This document shows positions 46,755 to 54,868 of a stretch of DNA of 64,000 nucleotides, one piece after another. The notes beneath the pieces were generated by a model. It did no database searches. It was not told the DNA's origin and saw only the letters and a program-made list of their open reading frames with translations. How positions within the stretch are numbered: the stretch's first letter is position 1; the number at the start of each line of letters is the position of its first letter. The DNA comes from Nitrosomonas sp. HPC101 (GTDB lineage: Bacteria; Pseudomonadota; Gammaproteobacteria; Burkholderiales; Nitrosomonadaceae). Position numbers and translations under genes: made by a program. The stretch is taken from positions 18,657 to 82,656 of the forward strand of contig NZ_QRCC01000011.1 in NCBI RefSeq assembly GCF_009833125.1. Reading direction: 5' to 3'.

Positions 46755-47969
46755 ATGCCCGTTTTATCCGTACCGGATTCAAAATCCCCTCATCTGACTG
46801 AACTGCCTCCCTTGGGGCTGTACATTCACTTGCCCTGGTGCGTTAAAAAATGTCCTTATTGTGACTTCAACTCGCACGCAATCAATCCTGATGGCAATCT
46901 TCCTGAATCCGAATATGTAGCAGCACTCAAGCGTGATCTGGAACTTGCGCTACCGCAGATCTGGGGACGTCCGGTCACCAGTGTGTTTTTCGGAGGGGGA
47001 ACACCGAGTCTGTTCAGTGCAACCGCCATCGATGCAATTCTTTCGTATGCGCGCATGCTGCTGCCTTTTATTCCCGAGATTGAAATTACGCTGGAAGCCA
47101 ATCCGGGCACACTGGAAGCGCAAAAATTCACGGATTTTCGATCTGCTGGAATCAACCGGTTATCCATCGGCATTCAAAGCTTCAATTCCCGGCATTTGCA
47201 GGCATTAGGTCGTATCCACGATGGTGCCGAAGCCGCTCGCGCCGTTGAGCAGGCACTACAGCATTTCAGCAATATCAATCTGGATTTGATGTATGCGCTG
47301 CCGGGGCAAACCTGGGACGAAGCGTTGCAGGATATTGAAACAGCCTGTAACTGGGGCGTGGCGCATATTTCCGCCTATCATCTGACCATCGAGCCCAATA
47401 CTCCATTTTATCGTTATCCACCGCAATTGCCGGACGAGGACACATCAGCCGACATGCAGATCATGATCGAGCAAACTCTGGCGGAACGAGGCTACCGGCA
47501 CTACGAGACTTCGGCGTTTGCTCAACCCGGCAAGTCGTGTATGCACAATATGAATTACTGGCAATACGGGGATTATCTGGGAATCGGGGCCGGCGCCCAC
47601 AGCAAAATCAGTTTTCGAGACAAAATCATCCGGCAGATGCGCCATAAACATCCCAGGCAATATCTGGAGCAGGCCATGGCTGGAAATGCCTGTCTTGAGA
47701 ATCTGCTTGCAACAGAGCAGGAAGTGGGGCCGCAAGACCGGTTTTTTGAATTCATGATGAATGCGCTGCGCCTGACGGATGGTTTTGACCCTGGATTATT
47801 TCATACCCGTACCGGATTAACGATTGCATCGATTCAGCAGCAGCTAACCGTTGCCGAACAGCGCGGCCTGATCGACTGGCAGCACGATTGCATCCGACCC
47901 ACGCCTGCGGGAAGACGATTTCTGAACGATCTGCTGGGGATCTTCCTAAAAACCACCAGGAATGAATGA
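46755..47969 (+). CDS. hemW: Radical SAM haem chaperone HemW
   Basis: The 404-residue protein has the radical SAM cysteine motif CVKKCPYCDF, the GGGTPSLF loop, and IGAGAHSKI typical of HemW/HemN-like. It lacks the coproporphyrinogen oxidase features of true HemN and would load haem into respiratory enzymes. ATG 46755 is chosen; TTG 46743 is also open. Its 3' end overlaps copA by 8 bases. Confidence 0.88.
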   Translation: MPVLSVPDSKSPHLTELPPLGLYIHLPWCVKKCPYCDFNSHAINPDGNLPESEYVAALKRDLELALPQIWGRPVTSVFFGGGTPSLFSATAIDAILSYARMLLPFIPEIEITLEANPGTLEAQKFTDFRSAGINRLSIGIQSFNSRHLQALGRIHDGAEAARAVEQALQHFSNINLDLMYALPGQTWDEALQDIETACNWGVAHISAYHLTIEPNTPFYRYPPQLPDEDTSADMQIMIEQTLAERGYRHYETSAFAQPGKSCMHNMNYWQYGDYLGIGAGAHSKISFRDKIIRQMRHKHPRQYLEQAMAGNACLENLLATEQEVGPQDRFFEFMMNALRLTDGFDPGLFHTRTGLTIASIQQQLTVAEQRGLIDWQHDCIRPTPAGRRFLNDLLGIFLKTTRNE

Positions 47970-49806
47970 TCTGATTTCAAGACGTGCTTTTCTGAAAAGA
48001 TCCGGTGCACTGGGCACATTTACCGCTCTGGACTGGATGCTGCCGACCTATGCCCGATCTGATGTCCTGAATACAGCTTCCCCCGCTACGCAGTTGAGTG
48101 GCGATGTGATCCACCTCGCTATTGCCAGAACCCCATTTCGCATTGGCGATCACACTGCAACCGCTACAACCATCAATGGTACGGTTCCCGGGCCTTTGCT
48201 GCGCCTGCGCGAAGGGCAGGACATTACCCTGAATGTCACCAATCACCTGGATGAGACTTCTTCAATACATTGGCACGGAATTCTCCTGCCTTCTGAAATG
48301 GATGGTGTGCCCGGCGTCAGTTTTCCGGGCATCGAGCCGGGGGCGACCTTCTCCTACCGGTTCACGATCAGGCAGTACGGCACGTACTGGTTTCACAGTC
48401 ATTCGGGAGGCCAGGAGCAGGCGGGCGTATATGCGCCGATGATTATTGATCCGATTGAGCCGGATCCGGTCAGGTACGATCGCGAATATGTGATCATGCT
48501 TTCGGACTGGAGCTTTTCTTCGGTGGATTCAATGATCGCAAAGCTCAAAAAGCAACCCGGCTATTTCAACTTTCAGAAGCGTACTCTGGGTGATTTTATC
48601 CAGGATGCGATGCGGGATGGCTGGCGCCCGGCACTCGACAATTACTTGATGTGGTCCCAGATGCGAATGGATCCAACGGATCTGGCAGATGTGACCGGCT
48701 ATGCCTATACCTATCTCATGAATGGGATGACTTCGGCAGCAAACTGGACGGGGTTGTTTCGCCCCGGGGAGCGCATACGGTTACGTTTCATCCAGGTAGG
48801 AGTGATGACCTTTCAGGACATCCGTATTCCCGGCCTCAGGATGACCGTAGTGCAGGCGGATGGGCAGAATATACAACCTGTTGCAGTGGATGAATTCCGT
48901 ATCGGCCCGGCTGAAACCTACGATGTCATCGTTGAGCCCAAAGAAGAGCGCGCTTACACAATTTTTGCAGAAACACTGGATCGCAGTGGTTTTGCACGCG
49001 GTACGCTGGCGCCCCGTCCCGGGATGGCCGCAGCCATTCCACCACGGCGGCCTCGCCCGCTGCGCACCATGGCAGATATGGGCATGCAACACACAAATGA
49101 CACAGATCACAGCAGCCATGAACTTGGCAATGTAATCCAGAGCAGGCCGGACAAAAGCATGCACCACGACACATCGGACATGCATCATGGGGAACACGCA
49201 AAGCAGAACCTGCATGGCACGTCTGGTGAGCACGTCCAACCCGGGCACCTCGACAGCCAACCGGTCAGGCATAGTGCTGATGATCATGGATCCGGCAACC
49301 AGTTCATTCCAGACTTCACGCAGAACCGCATGGATGAACCGGGTATCGGACTGGGAGAAGATGGTCGCCAGGTGCTGGTCTACACTGACTTGAAGAGCCT
49401 CCAACCTTATCCTGACCAGCGCGAACCGGAGCGTGAGTTCGAAATTCACCTCACGGGTCATATGGAACGCTTCATATGGTCATTCGATGGTGAAAAATAC
49501 TCGGATACGAGTGAATCCATCCTCTTTCGTTATGGGGAGCGGCTGCGCTGGATTTTTGTCAACGATACGATGATGGAACACACGATGCATCTGCATGGCA
49601 TGTGGATGTATCTGGAAAATGGCGCTGGTGCGTACCTCCCGCGCAAGCACACGGTGCTTGTCAAGCCGGCCGAGCGTGTTTCCGTGGCCATTACCGCAGA
49701 TGCGCCTGGCCCATGGGCCTTCCACTGCCACCTGCTCCTGCATATGGAAACGGGGATGTTCCGTGTGGTCGAGGTTCTGAAAGCAGCTTCCGGGACAAAA
49801 TCTTGA
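47962..49806 (+). CDS. copA: CopA-type multicopper oxidase
   Basis: The 614-residue protein has a Tat signal (SRRAFLKRSG) and four copper-binding clusters: SSIHWHG, WFHSHSGGQ, HTMHLHGMW and the C-terminal AFHCHLLLHMETGMF. A methionine- and histidine-rich insertion (about 365-450; MHHDTSDMHHGEH) binds extra copper as in Pseudomonas and Cupriavidus CopA. It oxidises or sequesters Cu(I) in the periplasm. It is encoded with copB. Confidence 0.92.
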   Translation: MNDLISRRAFLKRSGALGTFTALDWMLPTYARSDVLNTASPATQLSGDVIHLAIARTPFRIGDHTATATTINGTVPGPLLRLREGQDITLNVTNHLDETSSIHWHGILLPSEMDGVPGVSFPGIEPGATFSYRFTIRQYGTYWFHSHSGGQEQAGVYAPMIIDPIEPDPVRYDREYVIMLSDWSFSSVDSMIAKLKKQPGYFNFQKRTLGDFIQDAMRDGWRPALDNYLMWSQMRMDPTDLADVTGYAYTYLMNGMTSAANWTGLFRPGERIRLRFIQVGVMTFQDIRIPGLRMTVVQADGQNIQPVAVDEFRIGPAETYDVIVEPKEERAYTIFAETLDRSGFARGTLAPRPGMAAAIPPRRPRPLRTMADMGMQHTNDTDHSSHELGNVIQSRPDKSMHHDTSDMHHGEHAKQNLHGTSGEHVQPGHLDSQPVRHSADDHGSGNQFIPDFTQNRMDEPGIGLGEDGRQVLVYTDLKSLQPYPDQREPEREFEIHLTGHMERFIWSFDGEKYSDTSESILFRYGERLRWIFVNDTMMEHTMHLHGMWMYLENGAGAYLPRKHTVLVKPAERVSVAITADAPGPWAFHCHLLLHMETGMFRVVEVLKAASGTKS

Positions 49807-50609
49807 AATCCTGCCCACAATTTGTGGTTGGCATCGTTGTGATTCTGTTCCCGGCTGCGGATATGCCGATGGCAAATGCAGAAACCTTACTCAACAAGGA
49901 AAAACAGACCTTGTCTGATCGGCCTCATACCCGGGGCGAATACCATCATCCGACTCATAGCGACCAGAACCATGCGTTTCTGCGCACCGATGTTCTCGAA
50001 TACCGCCCGGGAGGAGATGACAGCGATTTCCGCTGGGATATACAGGGTTGGTACGGAGGCGATTTTAACCGCCTGTGGTTCAAAACCGAAGGCGAGCGAA
50101 ATACGGCTTTCAAGGCAGATCACGACATTGATATACAGCTTCTGTACGGCAGATTTATCGGAAAATACTATGATTTCCAGATCGGCATACGCGGAGAGAC
50201 GCAAACCTTCAGAGGGAAAGACGTCGCCCGGGCGCATGCAGTTATCGGATTTCAAGGGCTTGCTCCCTATCGCTACGAAATAGAATCTGCACTCTTTATC
50301 AGCCAGGAGGGGGATGTTTCTGTGCGCTTCCAGACATCCCGCGATTTCCTGCTGACACAACGGCTGATCCTGCAAGGACGTTTTGAAGCCCATGCGGCAG
50401 TGCAAAAAGTGGAAAAATTCACCACCGGACGGGGACTCAACAATATCGAACTGGGGTTCCGACTGCGCTACGAAATCAGGCGGGAGATCGCGCCTTATAT
50501 CGGGATCTCGTACGACCGCAGTTTTTTCAGGACTGCGGATTTTGTGCGGGAAGAAGAGGGGGATTCCAGCCAGGTTCGCTTTGTGACCGGCGTACAGCTG
50601 TGGTTTTAA
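49803..50609 (+). CDS. copB: CopB outer-membrane copper resistance protein
   Basis: The 268-residue protein has a signal peptide (KSCPQFVVGIVVILFPAA, about 1-26) and the CopB family barrel: LEYRPGGDDSDFRWDIQGWYGGDFNRLWFKTEGE and the C-terminal [14 protein letters not shown]...VTGVQLWF with a final aromatic. TTG 49803 overlaps the copA stop. Its last 54 codons are duplicated at 53235-53396. Confidence 0.87.
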   Translation: MKSCPQFVVGIVVILFPAADMPMANAETLLNKEKQTLSDRPHTRGEYHHPTHSDQNHAFLRTDVLEYRPGGDDSDFRWDIQGWYGGDFNRLWFKTEGERNTAFKADHDIDIQLLYGRFIGKYYDFQIGIRGETQTFRGKDVARAHAVIGFQGLAPYRYEIESALFISQEGDVSVRFQTSRDFLLTQRLILQGRFEAHAAVQKVEKFTTGRGLNNIELGFRLRYEIRREIAPYIGISYDRSFFRTADFVREEEGDSSQVRFVTGVQLWF

Positions 50610-50906
50610 TCATCCATGCGTGCGCAGCAGCCGCGTAGAATGCGCTCCACGCACCAACTCAACCAACTATGCTCACGCCAACGTGGCAATCCAGCGACTG
50701 CAGTATTGTTCTGACTACTTCATTCCCACAAGATCCGTAAATCACAGATTATAAATCTGGAGTGTAGGGTGCACCATGTGCACCGACTCTCATCGTCCTC
50801 GCAAGGAAGCGTAGCCGAGTGCTTCTTCCTCAATCTCAAGATGGAACGCGTCTGGCAATCTATCAGGATGTCCGAAATTACTTGACCACTACAGACGGGC
50901 GCAAGA
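50610..50906. repeat. Repeat-rich gap after copB
   Basis: It holds a single REP of the RAYT family at 50764-50784 (GTAGGGTGCACC then GTGCACC), a degenerate copy of a second repeat type (CAAGGAAGCGTAGCCGAG at about 50800, TGGCAATCC at 50683-50691), and an IS-end-like sequence at 50865-50891. No gene is seen. Confidence 0.7.
50865..50891 (-). mobile_element. IS-end-like sequence (relic)
   Basis: The minus strand reads GTGGTCAAGTAATTTCGGAC, the same 20 bases as on the plus strand at 53401-53420. Such ends are common in insertion sequences; no transposase is nearby. Family not determined. Confidence 0.45.
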
Positions 50907-51094
50907 TTAGATTTCATCCGTGCGCGACCGCCAGTATTCAGGCGACCGATGCAGATGTGCGACGGCGATAATGAAAATTTCCTGATCTGACACGACATAG
51001 ATGAGTCCATACGGAAACCGATTCATCTGACAGCGCCGGATCGAACTGCATCCTTTAATTCACGGCGAGCAGGTGGCAGAAAGCAAATCTTCAA
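50907..51094 (-). pseudogene. RelE/ParE-type toxin with internal deletion
   Basis: The relic begins ICFLPPARRELKDAVR from a TTG overlapping the antitoxin stop, and ends RRCQMNRFPYGLIYVVSDQEIF then AVAHLHRSPEYW in a different frame. About 50 residues of the middle are missing, so no functional toxin can form. The antitoxin gene directly upstream is intact. Confidence 0.75.
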
Positions 51095-51315
51095 ACCTGC
51101 TTCCCCAGATCTGCAAAAACTTGCTCAGCATCTACCGCCGTAAGCTCACCAGTTCGGTATGCAGCAAGTCGATCCTCGGCTTCTTTCAACCATTGAGCGT
51201 CCAGTAACGGATCAGGCTTATCCAGGCTGAGAATCAGGTTTTCCACTAAAGCTGCGCGGTCGTTTGCAGGAAGTTTTAGTGCTTGATCTAATACAGATTC
51301 TGCTGAAGTGGTCAT
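51091..51315 (-). CDS. Addiction-module antitoxin (RelB-like, orphan)
   Basis: The 74-residue protein (MTTSAESVLDQALKLPANDRAALVENLILSLD...) matches the putative addiction module component family. Its toxin is deleted (50907-51094), so it is an orphan. The ATG 51315 lies 51 bases after a GTTAGAT box of a degenerate attC on the same strand, indicating the pair once arrived as an integron cassette. Confidence 0.8.
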   Translation of the reverse strand: MTTSAESVLDQALKLPANDRAALVENLILSLDKPDPLLDAQWLKEAEDRLAAYRTGELTAVDAEQVFADLGKQV

Positions 51316-51365
51316 CGAAAATCTCCAACACTTGTCGATAAAATGTAATGGTAGTTCTTTATGAA

Positions 51366-51420
51366 ATCTAACGTCCGAATTAATCCACAGCACAAAGCAA
51401 CGTTGGCTTGAATGGCTTGG
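51366..51420 (-). other. Degenerate attC relic
   Basis: On the minus strand GTTAGAT (51372-51366) is a perfect R' box preceded by TTAATTCGGAC, and an inner arm CAAGCCAAC lies at about 51402-51410. The far box is not recognisable. The sequence resembles the array attC sites 43 kb away (GTCTAACGCCAGAATTAA at 7530). Confidence 0.5.
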
Positions 51421-51805
51421 GAAAATTTCATCGTCAAACCAACAATGGATGCGCGTTATTTTATGTCGGGTAAATATCCGCCGGATTATCTTAGCAGCAT
51501 TGATAACCCAGGAGGCAGCGATCGAGATTATGTACCGGATCAGTCGTCTGGGGATAAAGATGACGAAATTTCAATCTTATATATCCAGATATCGGCAATA
51601 ACAACATCACGTCATGGCAAGATCCAACGGGCCGTGGCCACCCAGTACCTTTTCAACCTCGACCCCGTCATGCGAGGAGGCGTAGCCAAGTGGCAATCCA
51701 GAGCTATCCTAACAATAAAGGAAACAGATAATTTTGTACATTCTGTTACAGCGCAGTGTATTGTGTAACCCTACACAATACAGTTCAATCCAGCAGGCTG
51801 AACTA
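51421..51805. repeat. Gap with two dispersed repeat types
   Basis: A 43-base segment at 51611-51653 (CAACGGGCCGTGGCCACCCA core) recurs at 52613-52654. CGTCATGCGAGGAGGCG with TGGCAATCCAG at 51666-51700 belongs to a widespread bacterial REP type. The open frame 51412-51768 overlaps these repeats and is not believable as a gene. Confidence 0.55.
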
Positions 51806-52096
51806 ATGAAGATCAAAAGTGTTGTACATAAAGGATTACGGAGATTCATCGAAAGCGATGATGCCAGTGGATTACCGCCCGATGTTCTCGCTAAAATCAG
51901 GCGTATGGTGTCCTTTCTTCAGGATATGGAAAAAGAGAACGAATTGCACACCATACCAAACTGGAAAGCTCACATACTGACTGGCAGCCGCAAAGGTACA
52001 TGGAGCCTGTTTGTCACCAAAAATTGGCGAATGACATTCCGGATCGATAAGAATGAAATCAAGATCATCGATCTCAATTTTGAAGATTACCACTAA
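51806..52096 (+). CDS. HigB-type toxin
   Basis: The 96-residue RelE-superfamily toxin (MKIKSVVHKGLRRFIESDD) has HTIPNWKAHILTGSRKGTWSLFVTKNWRMTFRI, the HigB pattern. It would cleave mRNA on the ribosome. It lies 9 bases before a HigA antitoxin, toxin first, as usual for HigBA. Both appear intact. Confidence 0.88.
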   Translation: MKIKSVVHKGLRRFIESDDASGLPPDVLAKIRRMVSFLQDMEKENELHTIPNWKAHILTGSRKGTWSLFVTKNWRMTFRIDKNEIKIIDLNFEDYH

Positions 52097-52105
52097 GAGA
52101 TGACT

Positions 52106-52435
52106 ATGAACGCTAACATTGAAATTCGCTTGAAAAGTCCTGCCCATCCCGGCAGCTTTATCAAACATGAAATTATTGAACCATTAGCTCTATCTGTAAG
52201 CAACGCAGCCGAAGTACTGGGTGTTTCACGAACGGCACTTTCAGCATTGCTGAATGAGCGCGCACATCTGTCGCCAGAAATGGCATTACGCATTGAGAAA
52301 GCCTTTGGTGTGTCAATGGATACGCTTATGCGAATGCAAAACAGTTACGATATTGCTCAAACACGCAAACGAGCAGAGGAAATCAAAGTTGCGCCGTTCG
52401 GTGGAAAGCCAATTGAATCAAACTCAGCAGTCTGA
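52106..52435 (+). CDS. HigA-type antitoxin
   Basis: The 109-residue XRE-type helix-turn-helix protein (PAHPGSFIKHEIIEPLALSVSNAAEVLGVSRTALSALLNER) is the HigA family. It would neutralise the toxin and repress the pair. ATG 52106 is preferred over 52100 because AAGAG lies 6 bases upstream; both give nearly the same protein. Confidence 0.88.
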   Translation: MNANIEIRLKSPAHPGSFIKHEIIEPLALSVSNAAEVLGVSRTALSALLNERAHLSPEMALRIEKAFGVSMDTLMRMQNSYDIAQTRKRAEEIKVAPFGGKPIESNSAV

Positions 52436-52832
52436 TTAACTCAAGCTCGTGGCTCTACAACAAACTGCCCACTCCACCATTGCGAACAGCCTCAATGGCC
52501 AAAAGTAGACCTGGTTTCTATCTCCTCTCCTTCTCGCTTAAAACACGCCTATTCCAAACGAGAGTGTTCAAACATAGAAAGATGGAAGTGGTAATATTTG
52601 CACCCTGACCCCGTCATGACAAGGCCCAACGGGCCGTGGCCACCCAGTACCTTTGCCACCTTCTCTGCTAGATTGCTTCACGCCGCAGGCAGGTGGGCAA
52701 AAGCGGAGGTGGCCGTAGGGTGCACCGCGTGCACCAACCAATGACAACAGCAGATGCGGTGCACATGGCGCACCCTACAAAACTCGCAAGACAGTTTCCC
52801 CACCCAATGCTCGAATTGTCAGGAATCCGTTT
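52436..52832. repeat. Repeat-rich gap
   Basis: It contains the second copy of the CAACGGGCCGTGGCCACCCA repeat (52613-52654) and the start of the duplicated block with a REPIN at 52715-52778. No gene is seen. Confidence 0.6.
52715..52778. repeat. REPIN (paired inverted REPs), copy A
   Basis: A REP (52715-52735; GTAGGGTGCACC then GTGCACC) and an inverted REP (52758-52778) flank 22 bases. The core matches the repeats around the RAYT gene at 63317. Such pairs are mobilised in trans by RAYT proteins. Confidence 0.85.
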
Positions 52833-53232
52833 TCAAACGCCGAAGTGTTGCAGCAACCTGCTCCAACTTTCTTTATCCAGCAAACCCGCTGCTGCGGGAA
52901 AAACAACCGCATCCCGATAACGCCACGCCAGATAATCACGCTTTCTTTCCTGGTAGGACTGCCCCTCGCCTTCGAGCTCCGGCAGATATTCCACCAACCA
53001 CCCCAGCCGGGAGAAATAGGCAAAATCAGCCACATCTGTCACCAGAACAGGCGCCAGAGAAGGCATATCCTGCAAATACAGGGAAAAACCCTCGCAGGCA
53101 CGCCACAATTCATCACACTCCACACCAAGCGCCCAAATCAGCAAAATACGTGCGTTTTCATCCGCAGAACCATGCTTAAGCGTTGGCAACCATGCTCTCC
53201 GCACCACATGCGGTGGCATCAAGCGCATCAAT
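52833..53232 (-). pseudogene. 5'-truncated copy of the hypothetical at 54308
   Basis: It covers the C-terminal about 133 residues (from [16 protein letters not shown] to SRLLQHFGV) of the protein encoded intact at 54308-54868. The N-terminal part is replaced by antisense copB sequence. A handful of substitutions separate the two copies. Confidence 0.85.
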
Positions 53233-53234
53233 CT

Positions 53235-53396
53235 CATGCGGCAGTGCAAAAGGTGGAGAAATTCACTACCGGACAGGGACTCAACAATATCGAACTGGGG
53301 TTCCGACTGCGTTACGAAATCAGGCGGGAGATCGCGCCTTATATCGGAATCTCGTACGACCGCAGTTTTTTCAGGACTGCGGATTTTGTGCGGGAA
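53235..53396 (+). pseudogene. Fragment of copB 3' end
   Basis: The 162 bases match 50391-50552 with few differences and read [20 protein letters not shown] in frame with copB. Neither start nor true stop is present. It forms the junction with the duplicated block. Confidence 0.9.
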
Positions 53397-53400
53397 TGTG

Positions 53401-53459
53401 GTGGTCAAGTAATTTCGGACACCTCGATAGGTTGTTCTGATCAAGTAAAATCGGACACA
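53401..53459 (+). mobile_element. IS-end-like sequences (two)
   Basis: GTGGTCAAGTAATTTCGGAC at 53401-53420 and a related TGATCAAGTAAAATCGGACA at 53438-53457 lie 17 bases apart. The first occurs inverted at 50872-50891. They look like the ends of insertion sequences left after excision or deletion. No transposase is seen. Confidence 0.45.
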
Positions 53460-53481
53460 TTATTAAGCACTTTTCTCGAAC

Positions 53482-53793
53482 TCATGTGCCAACTTCTTTA
53501 GGAATTGCTTTTAAATTAATATTAAGCCCATGCAGCACTTTAAATACCGTTTCAAACTGAGGTTTTGAGCCTGCACGAAAAGATTTATAAAGACTTTCAC
53601 GACCCAGGCCTGTTTCCTTAGCCAGTTGAGTCATGCCACGTGCTTTTGCAATGTAACCAATAGCACGTAGTAATTCATTGCTATCACCTTCAGCCAACAC
53701 TTGCGTTAAATATTCAGCAATATCCTCGTCATCACGCAAATAATCCGACACATCAAATTCAGCAATTTCATTTAAAAATATTTTTTTACTCAT
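53482..53793 (-). CDS. Addiction-module antidote protein (HigA-like)
   Basis: The 103-residue protein ([19 protein letters not shown] then [20 protein letters not shown]) is the TIGR02684-type antidote with a Cro-like helix-turn-helix. It overlaps the 3' end of its frameshifted toxin gene by 8 bases, so it is probably a surviving antidote without toxin. ATG 53793 is the usual family start. Confidence 0.82.
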   Translation of the reverse strand: MSKKIFLNEIAEFDVSDYLRDDEDIAEYLTQVLAEGDSNELLRAIGYIAKARGMTQLAKETGLGRESLYKSFRAGSKPQFETVFKVLHGLNINLKAIPKEVGT

Positions 53794-54095
53794 GGCCGTT
53801 TTCCCCCAGATCATTAGCCAGCTGAATGGCTTTTTGAATATCTTTACTCTGTGTTGCTTTATCACCACCTCCAAGCATCAGAATGATGGTACCAGCCCTG
53901 CTGGACGTAATACATGCGCCAACCCGAGCTAAAAAACTCACGCATTTCAAACACCCCTTCACCCACGGGCTTAACATCACCCAGCAAGCCTTGCCTGGCT
54001 TTATCCAGGCGACGAATTAAGCGGATCCTGGTAGGGCGATCCTTCAAACCATCCAGCCATTTATCAAATTCATCTAATCTTTTGACAATATACAT
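53786..54095 (-). pseudogene. Frameshifted RelE/HigB-type toxin
   Basis: The first frame reads MYIVKRLDEFDKWLDGLKDRP to WRMYYVQ; a one-base change near 53905 then moves the continuation AGTIILMLGGGDKATQSKDIQ to another frame, ending LGENGHE at 53786. In the uninterrupted family the two parts are contiguous. Sequencing error is possible; otherwise the toxin is dead. Confidence 0.75.
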
Positions 54096-54171
54096 GGCTT
54101 CTGTATCCTAATGAATACATCGTGATAGATAATATTGCCATTGTTGTTCAAGAAGACCCGGTAATCCGCCC

Positions 54172-54707
54172 GCAAAAGCGGAGGTAGTCGTAGGGTGCAC
54201 CGCGTGCACCAACCAATGACAACAGCAGATGCGGTGCACATGGCGCACCCTGCAAAACTCGCAAGACAGTTTCCCCACCCAATGCTCGAATTGCCAGGAA
54301 TCCGTTTTCAAACGCTGAAGTGTTGCAGCAACCTGCTCCAACTTTCTTTATCCAGCAAACCCGCCGCTGCGGGAAAAACAACCGCATCCCGATAACGCCA
54401 CGCCAGATAATCGCGCTTTCTTTCCTGATATGAAGTCCCCTCACCTTCGAGCTCCGGCAGATATTCCACCAGCCACCCCAGCCGGGAGAAATACGCAAAA
54501 TCAGCCACATCTGTCACCAGAACAGGCGCCAGAGAAGACATATCCTGCAAATACAGGGAAAAACCCTCGCGGGCACGCCGCAATTCATCACGCTCCATAC
54601 CAAGCGCCCAAATCAGCAAAACACGTGCGTTTTCATCCGCAGAACCATGCTTAAGCGTTGGCAGCCATGCTCTCCGCACCACATGCGGTGGCATCAAGCG
54701 CATCAAT
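54172..54707. repeat. 536-base duplicated block, copy B
   Basis: Partner of 52697-53232. It includes a REPIN at 54190-54253 and the 3' part of the hypothetical at 54308. This copy continues into the full gene, so it is probably the original. Confidence 0.9.
54190..54253. repeat. REPIN, copy B
   Basis: Same REP pair as at 52715-52778, with one base changed at the end of the second arm. It lies just past the stop of the polysaccharide operon's last gene. Confidence 0.85.
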
Positions 54708-54868
54708 ACCAGGGATCGTCTTAACCAGTACCACAGACGCCCCCCCACACCTTTCGGTGGCTTATCTATCAGTAAATCATGGCGTGCCAGAAAGACTCGA
54801 TCCATCCGATTTTCCCAAACTGCAAACGCTTTCCGTAAAGTATGTGTGGTCTGAATCATATCCATCAT
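54308..54868 (-). CDS. Hypothetical protein, last gene of the glycan operon
   Basis: I do not recognise this 186-residue protein. It is soluble and arginine- and leucine-rich ([51 protein letters not shown]) with no catalytic motif that I can identify. It starts in an ATGA overlap with the upstream glycosyltransferase, so a role in the same glycan pathway is likely. Its 3' two thirds are duplicated at 52833-53232. Confidence 0.7.
   Translation of the reverse strand: MMDMIQTTHTLRKAFAVWENRMDRVFLARHDLLIDKPPKGVGGRLWYWLRRSLVLMRLMPPHVVRRAWLPTLKHGSADENARVLLIWALGMERDELRRAREGFSLYLQDMSSLAPVLVTDVADFAYFSRLGWLVEYLPELEGEGTSYQERKRDYLAWRYRDAVVFPAAAGLLDKESWSRLLQHFSV

Larger units (their letters stand above)
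52697..53232. repeat. 536-base duplicated block, copy A
   Basis: Nearly identical, base for base, to 54172-54707 with no gaps (offset 1475). By eye about 95% match. It begins within a REP region and ends abruptly where a copB fragment starts. It carries the 3' part of the hypothetical gene whose complete copy is at 54308-54868. Confidence 0.9.

Noticed and set aside
51412..51768. 118-residue ORF
   Set aside because: It overlaps the degenerate attC and two dispersed repeats and has no recognisable domain.
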